64,000 nt of DNA from Arctopsyche grandis (GCF_051622035.1 NC_135362.1:19809001-19873000); one strand, 5' to 3'; numbered from the stretch's first letter, positions 40,565 to 54,061 are shown. Made by a program: numbers and translations. The notes: generated by a model from the sequence alone, not told the origin.

Positions 40565-40636
40565 TTCCCGTACCGGGAATCGAACCCGAGCCTCCTGGGT
40601 GAAAGCCAGGTATCCTAGCCACTAGACCATACGGGA
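40565..40636 (-). tRNA. tRNA-Glu (UUC)
   Basis: A complete 72-nt tRNA on the minus strand with acceptor TCCCGTA pairing TACGGGA and discriminator A. The anticodon stem CCTGG/CCAGG encloses loop CTTTCAC, anticodon TTC at 40601-40603. The T arm is TCGGG-TTCGATT-CCCGG with one T-G pair at its base. Internal promoter boxes are intact, box A TGGTCTAGTGG and box B GGTTCGATTCC. A T6 run lies just downstream (complement of AAAAAATT before 40565), the Pol III terminator. No intron. Delivers glutamate for GAA/GAG codons. It lies 180 bp upstream of the 5S gene on the same strand. Confidence 0.97.
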
Positions 40637-41117
40637 TATACTTTGATGCGTTCATATTTAGCAATGTAAATTGATGTTGATATATTTAGATACAGATTAA
40701 AAGTAATTTGAAAATGTATCTATTTTAAGAGTCTATCGTAACTTGATATCAGTATATGATGACTGCAGCTCGGATACCGATTGTTTAAAATGCGTTTTCC
40801 CTGATTATTACGTAGGCGTTGGAGTGAAACGATGGAGATGCAAAGCATACCATAAGTGAAGGGTGAAAAAGTTGAAGGATCACTAACTATGTATATACAT
40901 ATATGTATGTACATATCTGCCGTTGAGATAAATGCAGCTGCGCGTTCAACATTTAAACTTTAAAAATGATCGCAACGGGCCGAATGCAAACATTAAGTTG
41001 ATAAGAATCGATGAACAATATTATACCGATAGTATTTTTTGAAAATGAAAATGTATCGGTTACACATTGTCATTGAAATACATATGTACAATTGAAGTAC
41101 ATATGTATTATATGTAG
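40637..41117. other. Spacer, no gene seen
   Basis: Mixed to AT-rich DNA with TACATATGTA palindromes at 40890-40915 and 41080-41110. Confidence 0.45.
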
Positions 41118-41246
41118 AGGGGGGACGCGACAATTGGTTCACTTCCAAAAGGTTCAACGACACAATGTACCCGACAATTGGTGCACTGACAAAATGTACA
41201 CGCGACAAATGGTTCACGCGACAAAATAATCACGCGAAAAAATGTC
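41118..41246. repeat. Iterated CGCGACAAATGGTTCA-type array
   Basis: Seven to eight degenerate units of 14-17 bp with the pattern (A)CGCGACAA(A/T)TGGTTCA, for example ACGCGACAATTGGTTCA at 41124, CCGACAATTGGTGCA at 41171 and ACGCGACAAATGGTTC at 41199. It starts directly after GTAGAGGGGGG and decays after ACGCGAAAAAATG. It looks like a transposon subterminal repeat, but no partner end was found. Confidence 0.8.
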
Positions 41247-41925
41247 CTAAAATTTCCTATTTTAATGGAAAAAGTAACTTTTTATTGGATTATATATGTA
41301 TATACATATATCTCTATCGCGAATTTCACTGAATTAGTTTAAATGTTAGGGCTTCTCAACCATATCAAAAATTTTCTTAATTTCAAATGAATAATTTACT
41401 TTTTATCGTATGCGCTCAATTTGTTTCGCTATCATAGTTATTAGTATTTTAAATCTCTCTGTACGGTTCAATATCGAATGTTGTTTTGTAATCTTCTTAT
41501 ATTCCTCATATATATAGATAAAGTCATGGGTTGGTCACACCCGAATTTTTTTTATTTAATAGATTTGCGATAATATTTAAACGGGCACAACACTAGTTAT
41601 TAATAACCGTCATTCTTGCTCTGTTTTTGAGCAAATTCAAAGACGATACAATTTTGCGATACGGTTTTACAAACATATGTATGTACATACATAAATACGT
41701 ATGTACATATATAATCTAATATCCCGATGAGTAGACAAAGTTTACGTCAATTATTTTTTATAAAAAATTTCTAACATACACATGTATGTATGTACATACG
41801 TGTACAAATATGTTTCGCATCTATGCACATCGTACTACATATGTATGTACATTGTATAATGCCCACCGAAATTCAATTGCGTTTGCATAGTTTTATAGGC
41901 AGATCAATATTTTTGAATAAACAGC
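41247..41925. other. AT-rich spacer
   Basis: AT-rich with many TACATA/TATGTA palindromes (41675-41715, 41775-41850). No gene seen. Confidence 0.5.
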
Positions 41926-42515
41926 GTCAAACACGTTGATAATTGTTGACACAATTGCGGCAAACTACTCCACAGCGGAAAGCAACGATCGGTTTTGCTG
42001 TTTGTCGACATAATCGCACGTCTCTCGCATCCCCGTCCCATGGTGATATTTGTTCAGCGTCACGAGACGTAATGATTATGGCGCCGGCGCAAACATTATT
42101 AATTCTGGTTGGCCCACCAAAGCAAACAACGGCTTCTCAAGTTCCCCACAGACACACAGACAGACAGACAGACGTATCCGCCACCCGTACTACATAATTG
42201 ACGCAAAATAGATTAGCGTGTCTGATGTTGACATGTTGCAAACGGGGAAAGAAGCCTGCGGTTGGATGCATCGGTTGAACTTTAGCACTTGGCGCGAAAA
42301 GCTCCCAGGTAAGGACGCCAACTATGTACGTTATGTTTGCTTGATGTTTCCCAAGAAGTGTCCCGAGGGTGGGCGGGGGAGAAACATCTGGCAGTGCTAG
42401 GAGAGCCTTCTGCTATCCCGCTTAAATTATTCATGGGATTATTTCGCGTCGGGGAACGGCGGCGATCCCTCCGATAATAATAAGCGAAAGTTTCCCACAA
42501 GAAAATGATCCACGT
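41926..42515. other. GC-rich non-repetitive island
   Basis: About 590 bp with balanced composition and many CpG. Short frames (84 and 60 codons plus, 72 minus) carry no domain. An ACAGACAGACAGACAG run sits at 42155-42170. Confidence 0.45.
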
Positions 42516-42804
42516 TTGATCAACATTAATGGAGCTTACAAAGTAAAACCTTTCAAACTACAGAATATAAATAAAAATGATACATTGTGTTTAATGAATT
42601 TAGTATGAGGGGCTTAAAAGTAAAAAGCAAAGGTGCCTATGTCCACACACACACAAGATGAAATGTGAATGCATTTTTTCCCACTAGTTGTTCCCCTATA
42701 TATGAAACTCATAATTGGAATCCAGAAGTGCCTATATTCCATAGAAAACAGTGTTTAAAAAGCAATTTTACATGCAAACACTAGGTCACGATTTTAAAGA
42801 TTTA

Positions 42805-43535
42805 AGCGAACGGTTCCCAACCGGTCGATCGCCAAACAAATTTTGTTTATTAAATTTAAATTACATATTTTAAAATGAAAAATAAAAAATAAAAATTTAT
42901 TAAAAATTCTTTTGAAAGAAGCTGAGACTCAAAGAGGCTGAGACTGAGACTGAGACTCAAAGAGGCTGAGACTGAGGGTCAAAGATTTGCTAATTCACAA
43001 TGTATGTATGTACATAGTAAGGTGATTGTTTTAATTATGTTTCGAGAGCTATTACCTGAAATAAGAACATTTTTACTTAAGAGAAAAGATAATAGTGTGA
43101 CATACCTTTGAAACAAGGAATGACTTTTAAAGTAAGAAATATCATATTAATATTTTATAAATCATAAAGTATTTTACCGAAGGTTAATGAGTTTCGTAAA
43201 ATTTGCAGTTTTTTTTATAATATTAACCTTTAAATATGAATGAAAATAATGTCCGAAGTCTAGTACAAACCATAGCAATGATTTTTCTAATGGATGTGGA
43301 GTATTATGAATTACAGTTGATTAAATTGAAAAATGACGTTACATTGACACAAAAAAAAAATTATGAAAATGCTATAATTATTTTGTTTCTGCAGTTATTT
43401 AACAATATTTTTCATTTTGGAATGAATATTTTTAGTTTCTAAGCACTAAAAGCAACAACAAAATAGTCGATCGCCGTGAAAATGTATAGAAAAAGTAGCT
43501 CCCAACCTTAAAAAGGTAGGGTACCCTTTATTTAA
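42805..43535. repeat. Possible nested hAT-like MITE with CCCAACC ends
   Basis: The left side reads CGGTTCCCAACCGGTCGATCGCC. The right side carries GTCGATCGCCGTG in direct orientation, then CTCCCAACCTTAAAAAGG and TAGGGTACCCTT. The inverted right terminus AAGGGTACCCTACC resembles ACGGTTCCCAACC. ATTTAA words flank both sides. The ends are imperfect, so this is tentative. A 68-codon frame inside (43236-43442) is unrecognised. Confidence 0.4.
42918..42981. repeat. GAGACT tandem repeat
   Basis: Alternating GCTGAGACTCAAAGAG and GAGACTGAGACTGAGACT units, about 64 bp. Confidence 0.85.
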
Positions 43536-43574
43536 ACCAATCACCACACAGCATCATCATGAACAGAGATCGAC

Positions 43575-43665
43575 GGCCGAGGATGATTTTATGCACAAAA
43601 AATGGTTCACTATTGTCAACCATTTATTTTTTGGTCTCTTGATTGTAGGGCAATGGAGAGGTCTA
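43575..43665 (+). repeat. One-armed copy of the 28.8-kb palindrome
   Basis: TTTTATGCACAAAAAATGG, TTCACTATTGTCAAC, a T-rich middle and CTCTTG, then TGTAGGGCAATGG reproduce the left arm and loop of 28819-28930. The inverse right arm is lost. Confidence 0.75.
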
Positions 43666-44149
43666 CTGTTATTTTATGTCGGATGAACACTAATCTTATA
43701 ACTGATTTCGTTGATTGTAAGGCGTGCGTATCAGTTTGCTCTGTTCAAAATTTGATTTGTAGCATTAATTAAAGTGATATGTAGCTAAATATTGCACTAA
43801 TGCCTTGTAATAAATCTACAAAAATGACATAAGCAAGTTTGCCACGAGTTGCCACATGCAAAACCGTCACTGTCCAAAATATAATCCGCAATATTTTGTG
43901 TCATTGTTTGATAATGTATCTTGGCTAAGTTTTATTCTATTCATAAGTAAAAGCATAAAAAATATTGGCGTCTATTTTAGTAAGCATTGTCACTTTCACA
44001 ATCTAAAAAACGTTCTTCTCGTTTTATTCTAAATTAACTTAAAGTAGACATAGGCACCTTTCCTTTTATATGTCTCATATGCAATACTGCTTTTATCTCA
44101 AGACGATTGTCTGTATCAATGTGCTAAGTATACAAGATTTTTATAATTA

Positions 44150-44590
44150 TCGGTCTTTTTATTTTATTTTATTTTTATTTTATTAATTGAAAAATCAACA
44201 GACAGGATGTACAGAGATAGGTATAAAAAAAAACAAAAAGTAAATAAATAATATATGTAACATCCGAGTCCAATAATAGATTTTTACAAAAATGAAAAAG
44301 ATAAATATAAGGAAAACAAATTAAAAAGTAAAGAATAAAGGCATGACAAAATATGTAGTACATTGCATAATTAAACTATAGTATTAAAATATTTGGAAAA
44401 GGTTATAAGATAGAATATAAGAAAAAATTGAAATTTACAAATATAAAAAACAAATGAAAAAGGTAAATACAAAATAAACAAATGAAAAGGAAAAGAATGA
44501 AAGCTATAATATGATTAAATAGCACATTACATAACTAAACTAAAGTATAAAAATAATGGAAATATTGGAAAAATAGAATAGGAGTCTTTC
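44150..44590 (-). mobile_element. LINE-type 3' tail, second family, minus strand
   Basis: Minus-strand landmarks run CTTTTCATTTGTTTA, TTTTTACAAAAATCTATTAT, TTGGACTCGGATGTTACATA, TGTACATCCTGTCTGTTGAT, TTTTCAATTAATAAAATAAA. The same series occurs on the plus strand at 48640-48812. The AATAAAATAAAA end is a typical non-LTR or SINE tail. An internal duplication (44346-44402 against 44509-44570, GTACATTGCATAATTAAACT-like) is visible. No coding part seen. Confidence 0.7.
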
Positions 44591-44870
44591 ATACAGTCTT
44601 ATGGACACGTACATACATATGTACATATGTATTTCTTTCCAATATATTCAAAGTCTCCTTAATATAATTGATAAAATGAGAAGCTATGAAATACATGCAC
44701 TGGATAAATACAATGTGTTTTTTTTATTCATATTTTTAAATATAAAAAAATATATACCTATTACGGTTATTATATATTATTTACGGTTGTTGGAAATATT
44801 ATATAAAAACTGTAATTATTGTAAAAGCAATTCGTTCGTTTTAGATTTTAGCTACTGTTTATATTCGACG
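44591..44870. other. AT-rich spacer
   Basis: AT-rich, containing a TACATACATATGTACATATG palindrome at 44611-44631. Confidence 0.5.
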
Positions 44871-45320
44871 ATCACAAGTCGGACGAATGATACGCCGAAA
44901 TGAAACGCGTGCCGTTTTGCGGATTTAAATTCAATTCGACTAATGCAATCGCGGAAAAATTTGAATATTTCCCCGAATAATAGTAGAGGGAGATGCGCTC
45001 TTAGATAAAGTTGTGGCCAGCTTAAAATTAAACCATCACATAAACAAGCGTTAGAGGCGGGCGCGCAATTCGACCAAGTATTTGGGGGGGAGAAGAGGTG
45101 GTAGTTTTAGCGCGGGGAGAAGTTGTAGAGGAGGGTACGGAACAAAAAGTCGTTAAGATAAAGCCGCCAGGACCCCCCCTAATGGACCAAGGACCAAATT
45201 GACCCAAATTCTCGGTCCTTTTCGACCGAGACGTGGGGCGCGGCGCAACACATCTTCACGACCGCGCCAATGTATTGCGGACTCGCACTAGTATATCTAC
45301 GGCTTTTTTCTTGATAAGCA
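44871..45320. other. GC-rich non-repetitive island
   Basis: About 450 bp with CpG-rich words and a G7 run near 45080-45095. No open frame of interest. Confidence 0.45.
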
Positions 45321-47345
<2,025 letters not shown>

Positions 47346-47880
47346 TTATTTTGGCCCTCACTTGCAATCAAAAGTTTTTTCCTCCATTTAGTAAAATAAA
47401 CTGACAAAACAATAGGTTTTTTTTTAAATTAAATTGGTTCGTGAAATATTCTTTGAGGCGTTCCATTTCAATTATTTTGAATTTGATTGTATTACAAACG
47501 AACATTCAAAAACAAATACGTATATAAGTGTTGACAGATTTAAAAAATACTTACATATAATATAAGTGTTGACAGATTTAAAAAATTATTATTATACGCT
47601 TTAAAGTAAAATAAAATGTGATAAAACCGACTTAATATAAATATTTAGACTTTAATAAAAATCGTAAAATACTTTTTATGCTTCAGTTTACGAGTTGTGG
47701 ATTCAGAAAGTTTTTATTATCTTTTTATTAGAAAAAGGCGAGCTTTCTCTTTTATGTCGAATTTCAAACATACCTTTCCTTATTTTCAAATTTCCTTAAC
47801 ATTTAATATGATTCGGAACGAAAGTAAAAAAATTTAAACGCACTACATACAAGTCTATTCGCATTAATAAAAACCGTATA
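47346..47880. other. AT-rich spacer with 26-bp direct repeat
   Basis: AT-rich. TATAAGTGTTGACAGATTTA plus AAAAAT occurs perfectly twice, at 47523-47548 and 47561-47586, 12 bp apart. Confidence 0.7.
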
Positions 47881-48530
47881 AAACGCATGCAAACGTACCC
47901 ACATGATTAAGTAGAAAAACGCATGCATTTTACGAATTTATACATGCGTATTTGCGATAAGCCACAGCCGAAATACAAAACGTATAATGTATAAAAAGAG
48001 CCGAACAAAAAACAAACAGCGTCGTGTATTTTATACGAGCCTAAATCGAAATTAAAACAATAATTTTATTATTCGAGCACAAACATTTGAAAGGTGGCGA
48101 CTGTTGAGATACGTAAAACGGGTGAAATGAAAAGCTACTAGTATTTGGGTTTTATATGTACATAGTTACGTCATACGATAAATACGAAACCGGGGAAAAT
48201 CCACGGCGATACGCATTCTAATTAAGGTGGGTTTTGATGGTTTTATTAAGGCGCCACCATGGGTACCCCTAAACAGCGCCTCATAACGACTGGGGTTGTT
48301 TCGGTGACGATGAAATCGCGTTATTTTATTCGCGGCACGTCAAAACGTCTAGAGCTGAGGCCGGGCTGATAAGGCCCGTCAGTCGTCTTAGGGTTATTTG
48401 TTGTGTGTAACTCTCGTGCGAAACAATAACGACCCCAGTGTGCTCGGGAACAGTTTACCTTCACCATTCGTTAGCGCGTTGATGTCTCCCGGGAAAAGCG
48501 ATACCGCGATAATTACGAATGCTGGCACTG
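47881..48530. other. Mixed-composition non-repetitive island
   Basis: About 650 bp, more GC-rich toward 48230-48520, with AACGCATGCA words near 47883 and 47918. No gene called. Confidence 0.45.
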
Positions 48531-48639
48531 TATTTATTTATATAAGAACCTAGATATAAAACTTCAGAACGATTAAAAAAATATAGAAACGTAGTTTGAT
48601 TATAATACAAAAAACGTTATTAAACGTTAGCTATTATTC

Positions 48640-48812
48640 TTTTCCTTTTCATTTGTTTATCTTGTAGATACTTATCTTTTTCATTTGTTTATCTTTGTAA
48701 AAATCTGTAATTGGACTCGGATGTTATATATATTATATATATACTCTTTGTTTTTATGCATGTCTACATCTTGTTGTCTGTTGATTTTTCAATAAATAAA
48801 ATAAAATGAAAT
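48640..48812 (+). mobile_element. LINE-type 3' tail, second family, plus strand
   Basis: Inverted partner of 44150-44590, with CCTTTTCATTTGTTTATC (twice), TTGTAAAAATCTGTAATTGG, ACTCGGATGTTATATATA, TGTCTGTTGATTTTTCAATA, then AATAAAATAAAATG. Truncated at the 5' side; 173 bp remain. Confidence 0.72.
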
Positions 48813-49107
48813 AAAAACACAGCCTATTTTAAAATTTTAATGCCGATCAATAATACGTGAGCCATATTTTGAAAAAACATCTTCAATATCAATAATACAG
48901 AATATCTCAGCGCCCTCCCCTTATTTTATTTTAAACAATAAATATTATAAAAGGTTGGAGAAAAATATATTTCAAAATAGACACGTTTTATGTTCAATAT
49001 TAATAAAAATGAAGTGAAGAACTTTGTCGACTGATATTTCTTCATTGCAATATTATTGGTAAAGATATTTAATTTCGTGATACAAATCCACCCCTGATAT
49101 ATACATA

Positions 49108-50007
49108 CAGTAAATTTTCAATTATCTAGGCGTGGATTATCCGTGCTTGAAAAAATATTATTTAATTTTTTTAAATAAATTTAATTTTTTTCTTGTATGA
49201 TTATGAGACGTACCGATTGATTGCGACCGTAAAAAGGCGTGTTATTTGAAACAAATGATGTCACATAGAAATGTTTTACGTTCCCTTTTTAAATGTATTT
49301 TACTCTTGCGTTGATTCTCTCAGTCGCTTTTGATCAGCGAAGAAGTAACAAGTGCGTGTATTCAGAGCAGATTTTTTCGTAACATGCGTATGTTTAATTA
49401 TTTTCAATTGCTGATAAATTCTGCATCGTATTTCGAGAATATTTGCTAAGAAAAAATTTGCAACCCGATCAAATCTATAATGCAGATGAAACAGGCCTGT
49501 ACTGGAAGTGCTTGCCGATAAAAACGCTCGCTTCAATGAGAGAAAAGTCCGCTCCTAGACATAAAACGTTCAAAGAAAGGATAGCTGTCATGTGTTGCGG
49601 AAACGCATCAGGAACTGATGAAATGAAAATTTTGATGATTGGGAAAGCAATCGATAATTATAGTCAGAAAGGGGCGTGGATGGTCAGGGATATTTTTGAA
49701 TATTGGTTCAAAAAGAAATGGGGATTGCCATAGAAAGCAGTATTATTATTAGATAATGCTTCTTCTCATACGAACGAAAGCATATTGAAAACAAACGATG
49801 GACTTACAAAACTTATCGCCATTTATCTGCTCAATTATGAGCGTTTTTCTTAATAAACAATGAGTATTAAAATTGTGAAACAAAAAATTGAGTTGTAAAT
49901 ATGATATTATATTCGAAACCAAGTCAAAATTTGATGATTCGGATTATCCATGTTTTTCAATTATCCGAGCCCTTCCTCCCCAGCATTAGCCCGGATAATC
50001 GAGATTG
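49108..50007 (+). mobile_element. Tigger/pogo-like DNA transposon remnant
   Basis: The left end CAGTAAATTTTCAATTATCT follows a TA. The right end reads CCCGGATAATCGAGATTGTA, the inverse of a Tigger-type TACAATCTCGATTATCCGGG terminus. GGATTATCC words recur near both ends (49135, 49938). The left TIR has diverged more than the right. At 900 bp it is an internal deletion derivative, since full Tiggers are roughly 2-2.5 kb. It carries a partial transposase (49425-49851). Confidence 0.85.
49425..49853 (+). pseudogene. Tigger/jerky-type transposase core fragment
   Basis: The frame reads FREYLLRKNLQPDQIYNADE, then TGLYWKCLP, which holds the first catalytic Asp. SAPRHKTFKERIAVMCCGNA follows, then ILMIGKA. 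A TAG at 49734-49736 interrupts, and the same frame resumes with KAVLLLDNASSH (second Asp region) to a stop near 49851. The N-terminal CENP-B-type DNA-binding domains and the C-terminal third acidic residue are missing. A DDE transposase of the pogo/Tigger group acting on TA targets; this copy is dead. Confidence 0.9.
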
Positions 50008-51750
50008 TATTCACGTTTCAGCGGCATTTTATTAAAATAAAAGTAACTATTTGTACCGATGACGGTTTATTGTTTGACAAGTCAGTATTGTTAATTCGAG
50101 TAGAAAAATTAAGTTGAATATAAAATGTTTTATAAGTTTTTTTTTCAATTTTAAAATCAAAAAAAAAAAAAGGCACATGACTAGTCTGCTGCCTCTTTGA
50201 GTTGGCCCTGATTATAAATTGGATTGGTGATTTACAGTCAGTCAGTCGTTCATTAATTTAAATAAAAGTAATAAACGAAAGTAGATATTGCAAATTTGTA
50301 TGATGTTTACATAGAAACCACATATGTAGATAAGTGATACATTATGCTATTTTAAGGTAGTTTTAATTTTACAAAAAATCCTAAAAACCGGTAGTACATA
50401 TTTTATGTAGTTTTTCGTAACAATACAGTACAATATATTTTCATTTTAAGTGAACAGACTTAAATTTGGATTATTTTAACGACAGAAATATTAAATTATA
50501 ATTATTCTCGTATGAATGACTTCGTTAGAGCGATATAATTTTTCATGAACAATACTCATCTATAAAGGTGTGTGATTTGCGCGCGCTGGCGATTTTCCGC
50601 GCACGTATATCTGTGGCAAGGGACGACATAACGTCGACGAGGAAAACCCTAGGTAACTTTGGCAAATTGCTTTTGTTTTTGTCTGATCCTCTTTTCATTG
50701 AGCTTTTACAAATATGAGGCAAGTTTCGCCGCGTCGGGAGTGGAGCTTAATCCTGGACGCGCACCGTGATGCAGCTTAACGTTGAATAATACAGGGACTT
50801 TACGACGCCTTCACTTTTTATACATCCTGTCCGGTGTTACCTGGGCCAAATTGAATCTTCTTCGACTCGTATAGCTACATTTTTTTCATAATATTTTTTT
50901 AGCATTAAAAAATCTTTATTTATACATTATATATGTATGTACATATTCATAATATTACGACATGTTGTGCGTTCCATCAATGTTTTGAATTCGTGTTTAA
51001 TTTTGGCGGTTCAAACCGTGCGGTATGTAATTTAAACCTAAAACTCGTATAAGCCAAGCTAATGGGATACGGGATTATGACTGTGTATATGTATCAGAAG
51101 GAGAGGAGGGAAATATTATAGAAATCAAAAGTTTTAATGGATGAGCTTATCAGCGAGCTGAGGCGGAGATGATCTGATTTTGAGACATTATCAGAAAAAG
51201 TTTTAATGATTTTGTACTAAATTTTGACGAAATTTAATATAATATGTAGGTATGTGGATATTTTTGTAGTATAATTCTTGATATTTTTTATAAATTCACA
51301 TTAATAAGTTGGTAATAAATAGAAATGGTAAATATACGTATGAGCCGCTATATTTGAAATTGGCGTAAGTCCACTTTCCTTCATTTCGAGAAATATCTCG
51401 CAAAACATTAAATATCATGTTTTGCGTTTTACAATATTTAATTAAAAATAATGGTGGCCTGTGATAAGTTTATTCTGCCTTCCCGAGATTATGGACATAT
51501 CAAATTAAGGTAGTCATAACAATATGTGAATTAAGTAAAACTGAAATAATGTTTTTGGAACTGAAAATTAAGCTTCCGCCACGTTCAAATATAACAGCTC
51601 ATTTATGTATGGTATCTACAATAGATTATTCATAGAAAATAAAATAACAAAATGCAGCATTTTTTTCTCGACAAAAATCAAAAATTGAATGTATTTAATA
51701 CATACATATGTATGTACATACATAACTTGTAATACGGAATTTACTGATTT
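50008..51750. other. Spacer with small island 50560-50870
   Basis: AT-rich except for a CpG-rich patch (GCGCGCGCTGGCG, near 50580) lacking open frames. No gene seen. Confidence 0.45.
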
Positions 51751-51805
51751 TTTAAAGCAATTTTACTGATTCTTACTAACCTCGAATCAGTAAAATTGCT
51801 TTAAA
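51751..51805. repeat. Perfect 22-bp inverted repeat (hairpin)
   Basis: Arms 51751-51772 and 51784-51805 are exact inverse complements (TTTAAAGCAATTTTACTGAT plus TC), with an 11-base loop TTACTAACCTC. Could be a MITE relic or a hairpin RNA. Confidence 0.95.
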
Positions 51806-52195
51806 CTTTTTTAAATTAACTTGGACAGTTTTTTCTTGTTATGAATACATGACAGTAAAAATTTTGATTACTGTGAAGCAACAATGATTTAAATCAAGTG
51901 TATGTATGTTTTGAATATTTTTTTTTTATATGGTAAAATGTTTTCTTTTGGAAGTTTTTGTAGCGACGTTTTAACCGGATGCCGGTGTGTCCAACTGTTA
52001 CACCAAACCATTAGAATTATTATTACTATTACCATATATTTATGCGAAATGGTTAGATCATAAATCTATTTGTAAGAAAAGCGATGTATTATGCGAAAGT
52101 CAACTTTTTCATCTGTTTCCCTGTTGTTGTTGTTTCCGCGCTATTTTTTTTTGTTTCTTTCTCTTAATGTCGAAGTGGAAAAAAATGTAATTTAT
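51806..52195. other. AT-rich spacer
   Basis: AT-rich; a 67-codon frame (51987-52190) is not recognised. Confidence 0.45.
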
Positions 52196-52640
52196 TATTC
52201 GTCGATACTTCCAGCACTTTGGCGGGGCTAGCCCCCAACTCCCATCTCACCACTTCCCCCTCTCCTCACATCCCCTCTCGTCTCTCATAGAGGGGCGATG
52301 GCGGTAAACTCGAAAGACAAACATTTGCTGGTGGGGCGGAGTCGCCGCCGACGCCCCGAGATCTGCACAAACCTTGGCTCTCGCTACATTTAACCGTGGA
52401 TTATTTCCCCAAATAGCTTTATCAAGTTTTCGAGTTTGGAAACAAAACAAAGATGCGGGACGTTGATTGATGAGGCGGCGCCCGGGCTCTAATGACGTCG
52501 CCGCAACATCGAGACATCGACCAAAATCGCGCAGACATTCGGCAACATTTTATCACCAATATATTAGGGGATGAATTGAGGTCGATGTCGTTCCACGACA
52601 ACCTTCCCAGTTGTCGCATTAATGACGGCCTTATCTGAAA
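52196..52640. other. GC-rich island
   Basis: About 440 bp, rich in C on the plus strand (CCCCTCTC, GGGGCGGAGTCGCCGCCG). No domain in the short frames. Candidate host non-coding sequence. Confidence 0.45.
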
Positions 52641-53025
52641 ACAGTAATAGATTGTTAACCTCTTTTATCCTCAGACTCCAATCCATGCACCGTTTATAGC
52701 CTATTCGTTTTACATATAATATATTTAGCGATGTACAAAGCGAGGGCGTTTAACCGTCTGAAAAGCACAAAAAAGAAGATTCTCGTCGGTGAAAATGACG
52801 TGTAATTAAATATGAACCATTTGATGCAATTACTGAGAATTATTCAAAATTGAAAATATTCTCTTCAGAACTAATTGAAAACAGTAGCAAACGTTTGGAC
52901 GATCATTGCGCGCAGTTAGGGATATTCCGTATCGCAAAAAGGCAATAAAACGTGATCTCAGTAATTAAAGTATTTTCCATTATACCTTACGATCGCTTTG
53001 CAATTGTATTTTTAATTAAATTTCA
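52641..53025. other. Spacer
   Basis: Mixed to AT-rich; nothing recognised. Confidence 0.45.
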
Positions 53026-53965
53026 TTCAGTTTAATCATGGATTTGAAGGACCTCGCCGTTGGCGAAAAGGTACGCGGATTACTTAGCACCCGTCGTACA
53101 AGAGAGTGCTTCGGGGGAACTTTGTTCTTGTTCAAAAGGAAAATCCAGAAAGGCCTTCCTTTTCAACCGTTCACGGAAATCGAGCTCGGGTCATTCGGAC
53201 TTAAAAATGTATAGGTAGACATAGTACAAGTATATCAAGATGTTGGGGTCTCGTATTTAAACGGATGAAAGGGAGGACGTTGGTTCGAGGATAAGGACCG
53301 CCCTCAAAGAGCATCTTTTCTTATATACCTATATATAAATCGCTGAAATTTACTGACGCAAAATTTCAACGAATAAGTTAAACACACCTATTAATCGTAC
53401 TAAATTGAAATTTTACCGTCAGCTAAACGCAAACGGTACACATTTGAGGACCAACGCTTAAACTTTACAACCGAAACGCATTACTATGAATTGAAATTTG
53501 CGTCCGTTTACACATCTATATAACGATTAAATTACGTAAACTACAAAATACGGAGGGTTTGATTTTCAATGTTCAAAGAATGAATAGACTCCATTCATCA
53601 TTTGAAAATTGATTCAATAGAGGATGTAATATTATACATGGAACTTGCCCAGGTGATCAGGACATTTCGACCTTTTATTCAAATTCCGGAAAACGTACCG
53701 AGCTTCTGTCGAGTAAATGAGTGTAAATATTTTCCCCGCGGTCGGTGCACCAAACTCGAATGCACAGCGAGGCGATAATATTTTCTTAGGATTGGAATTG
53801 GAAGCGTCTAGATGCACAGCTTCGCGAAATGGAAATACGATGTTAAATGAAGATTTTCCGTACATTTCCCGTCAGAGTAGCGTCTGTGTATACGTCGCCG
53901 GAAATCCTCAATTTTCATTAGACACGGTTAGCACGCTAGACGATGCACACTTATTCTGAATTTTC
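53026..53965. other. Mixed-composition non-repetitive island
   Basis: Roughly 900 bp of balanced composition. An ATG frame at 53038 reads only MDLKDLAVGEKVRGLLSTRR and a few further codons before it loses coherence. The frames at 53632-53959 overlap on opposite strands. I cannot support an exon. Confidence 0.4.
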
Positions 53966-54007
53966 CGAACAGACGCTATTTTATTAAATACTACTGTAAT
54001 GTACTAC

Positions 54008-54008
<1 letters not shown>

Positions 54009-54054
<46 letters not shown>
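54009..54054. repeat. (TA)n microsatellite
   Basis: About 46 bp of TA repeat. Confidence 0.97.

Positions 54055-54061
<7 letters not shown>

Larger units (their letters stand above)
42623..44068. mobile_element. TIR-bounded composite element, GGTGCCTATGTC ends
   Basis: Left end AAAAGCAAAGGTGCCTATGT near 42623. The right end reads GACATAGGCACCTTTCCTTTT, the inverse with one mismatch, giving about 20-24 bp TIRs with TA at both flanks. The 1.4-kb interior holds no transposase but contains a GAGACT tandem repeat, a possible smaller hAT-like MITE (42805-43535) and a half copy of the palindrome seen at 28819. It therefore looks like an old non-autonomous element that collected later insertions. 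Superfamily not determined. Confidence 0.65.

Noticed and set aside
53038..53110. ATG frame MDLKDLAVGEKVRGLL as a host exon
   Set aside because: Plausible composition for about 20 codons but no continuation, known motif or clear donor site I could defend.
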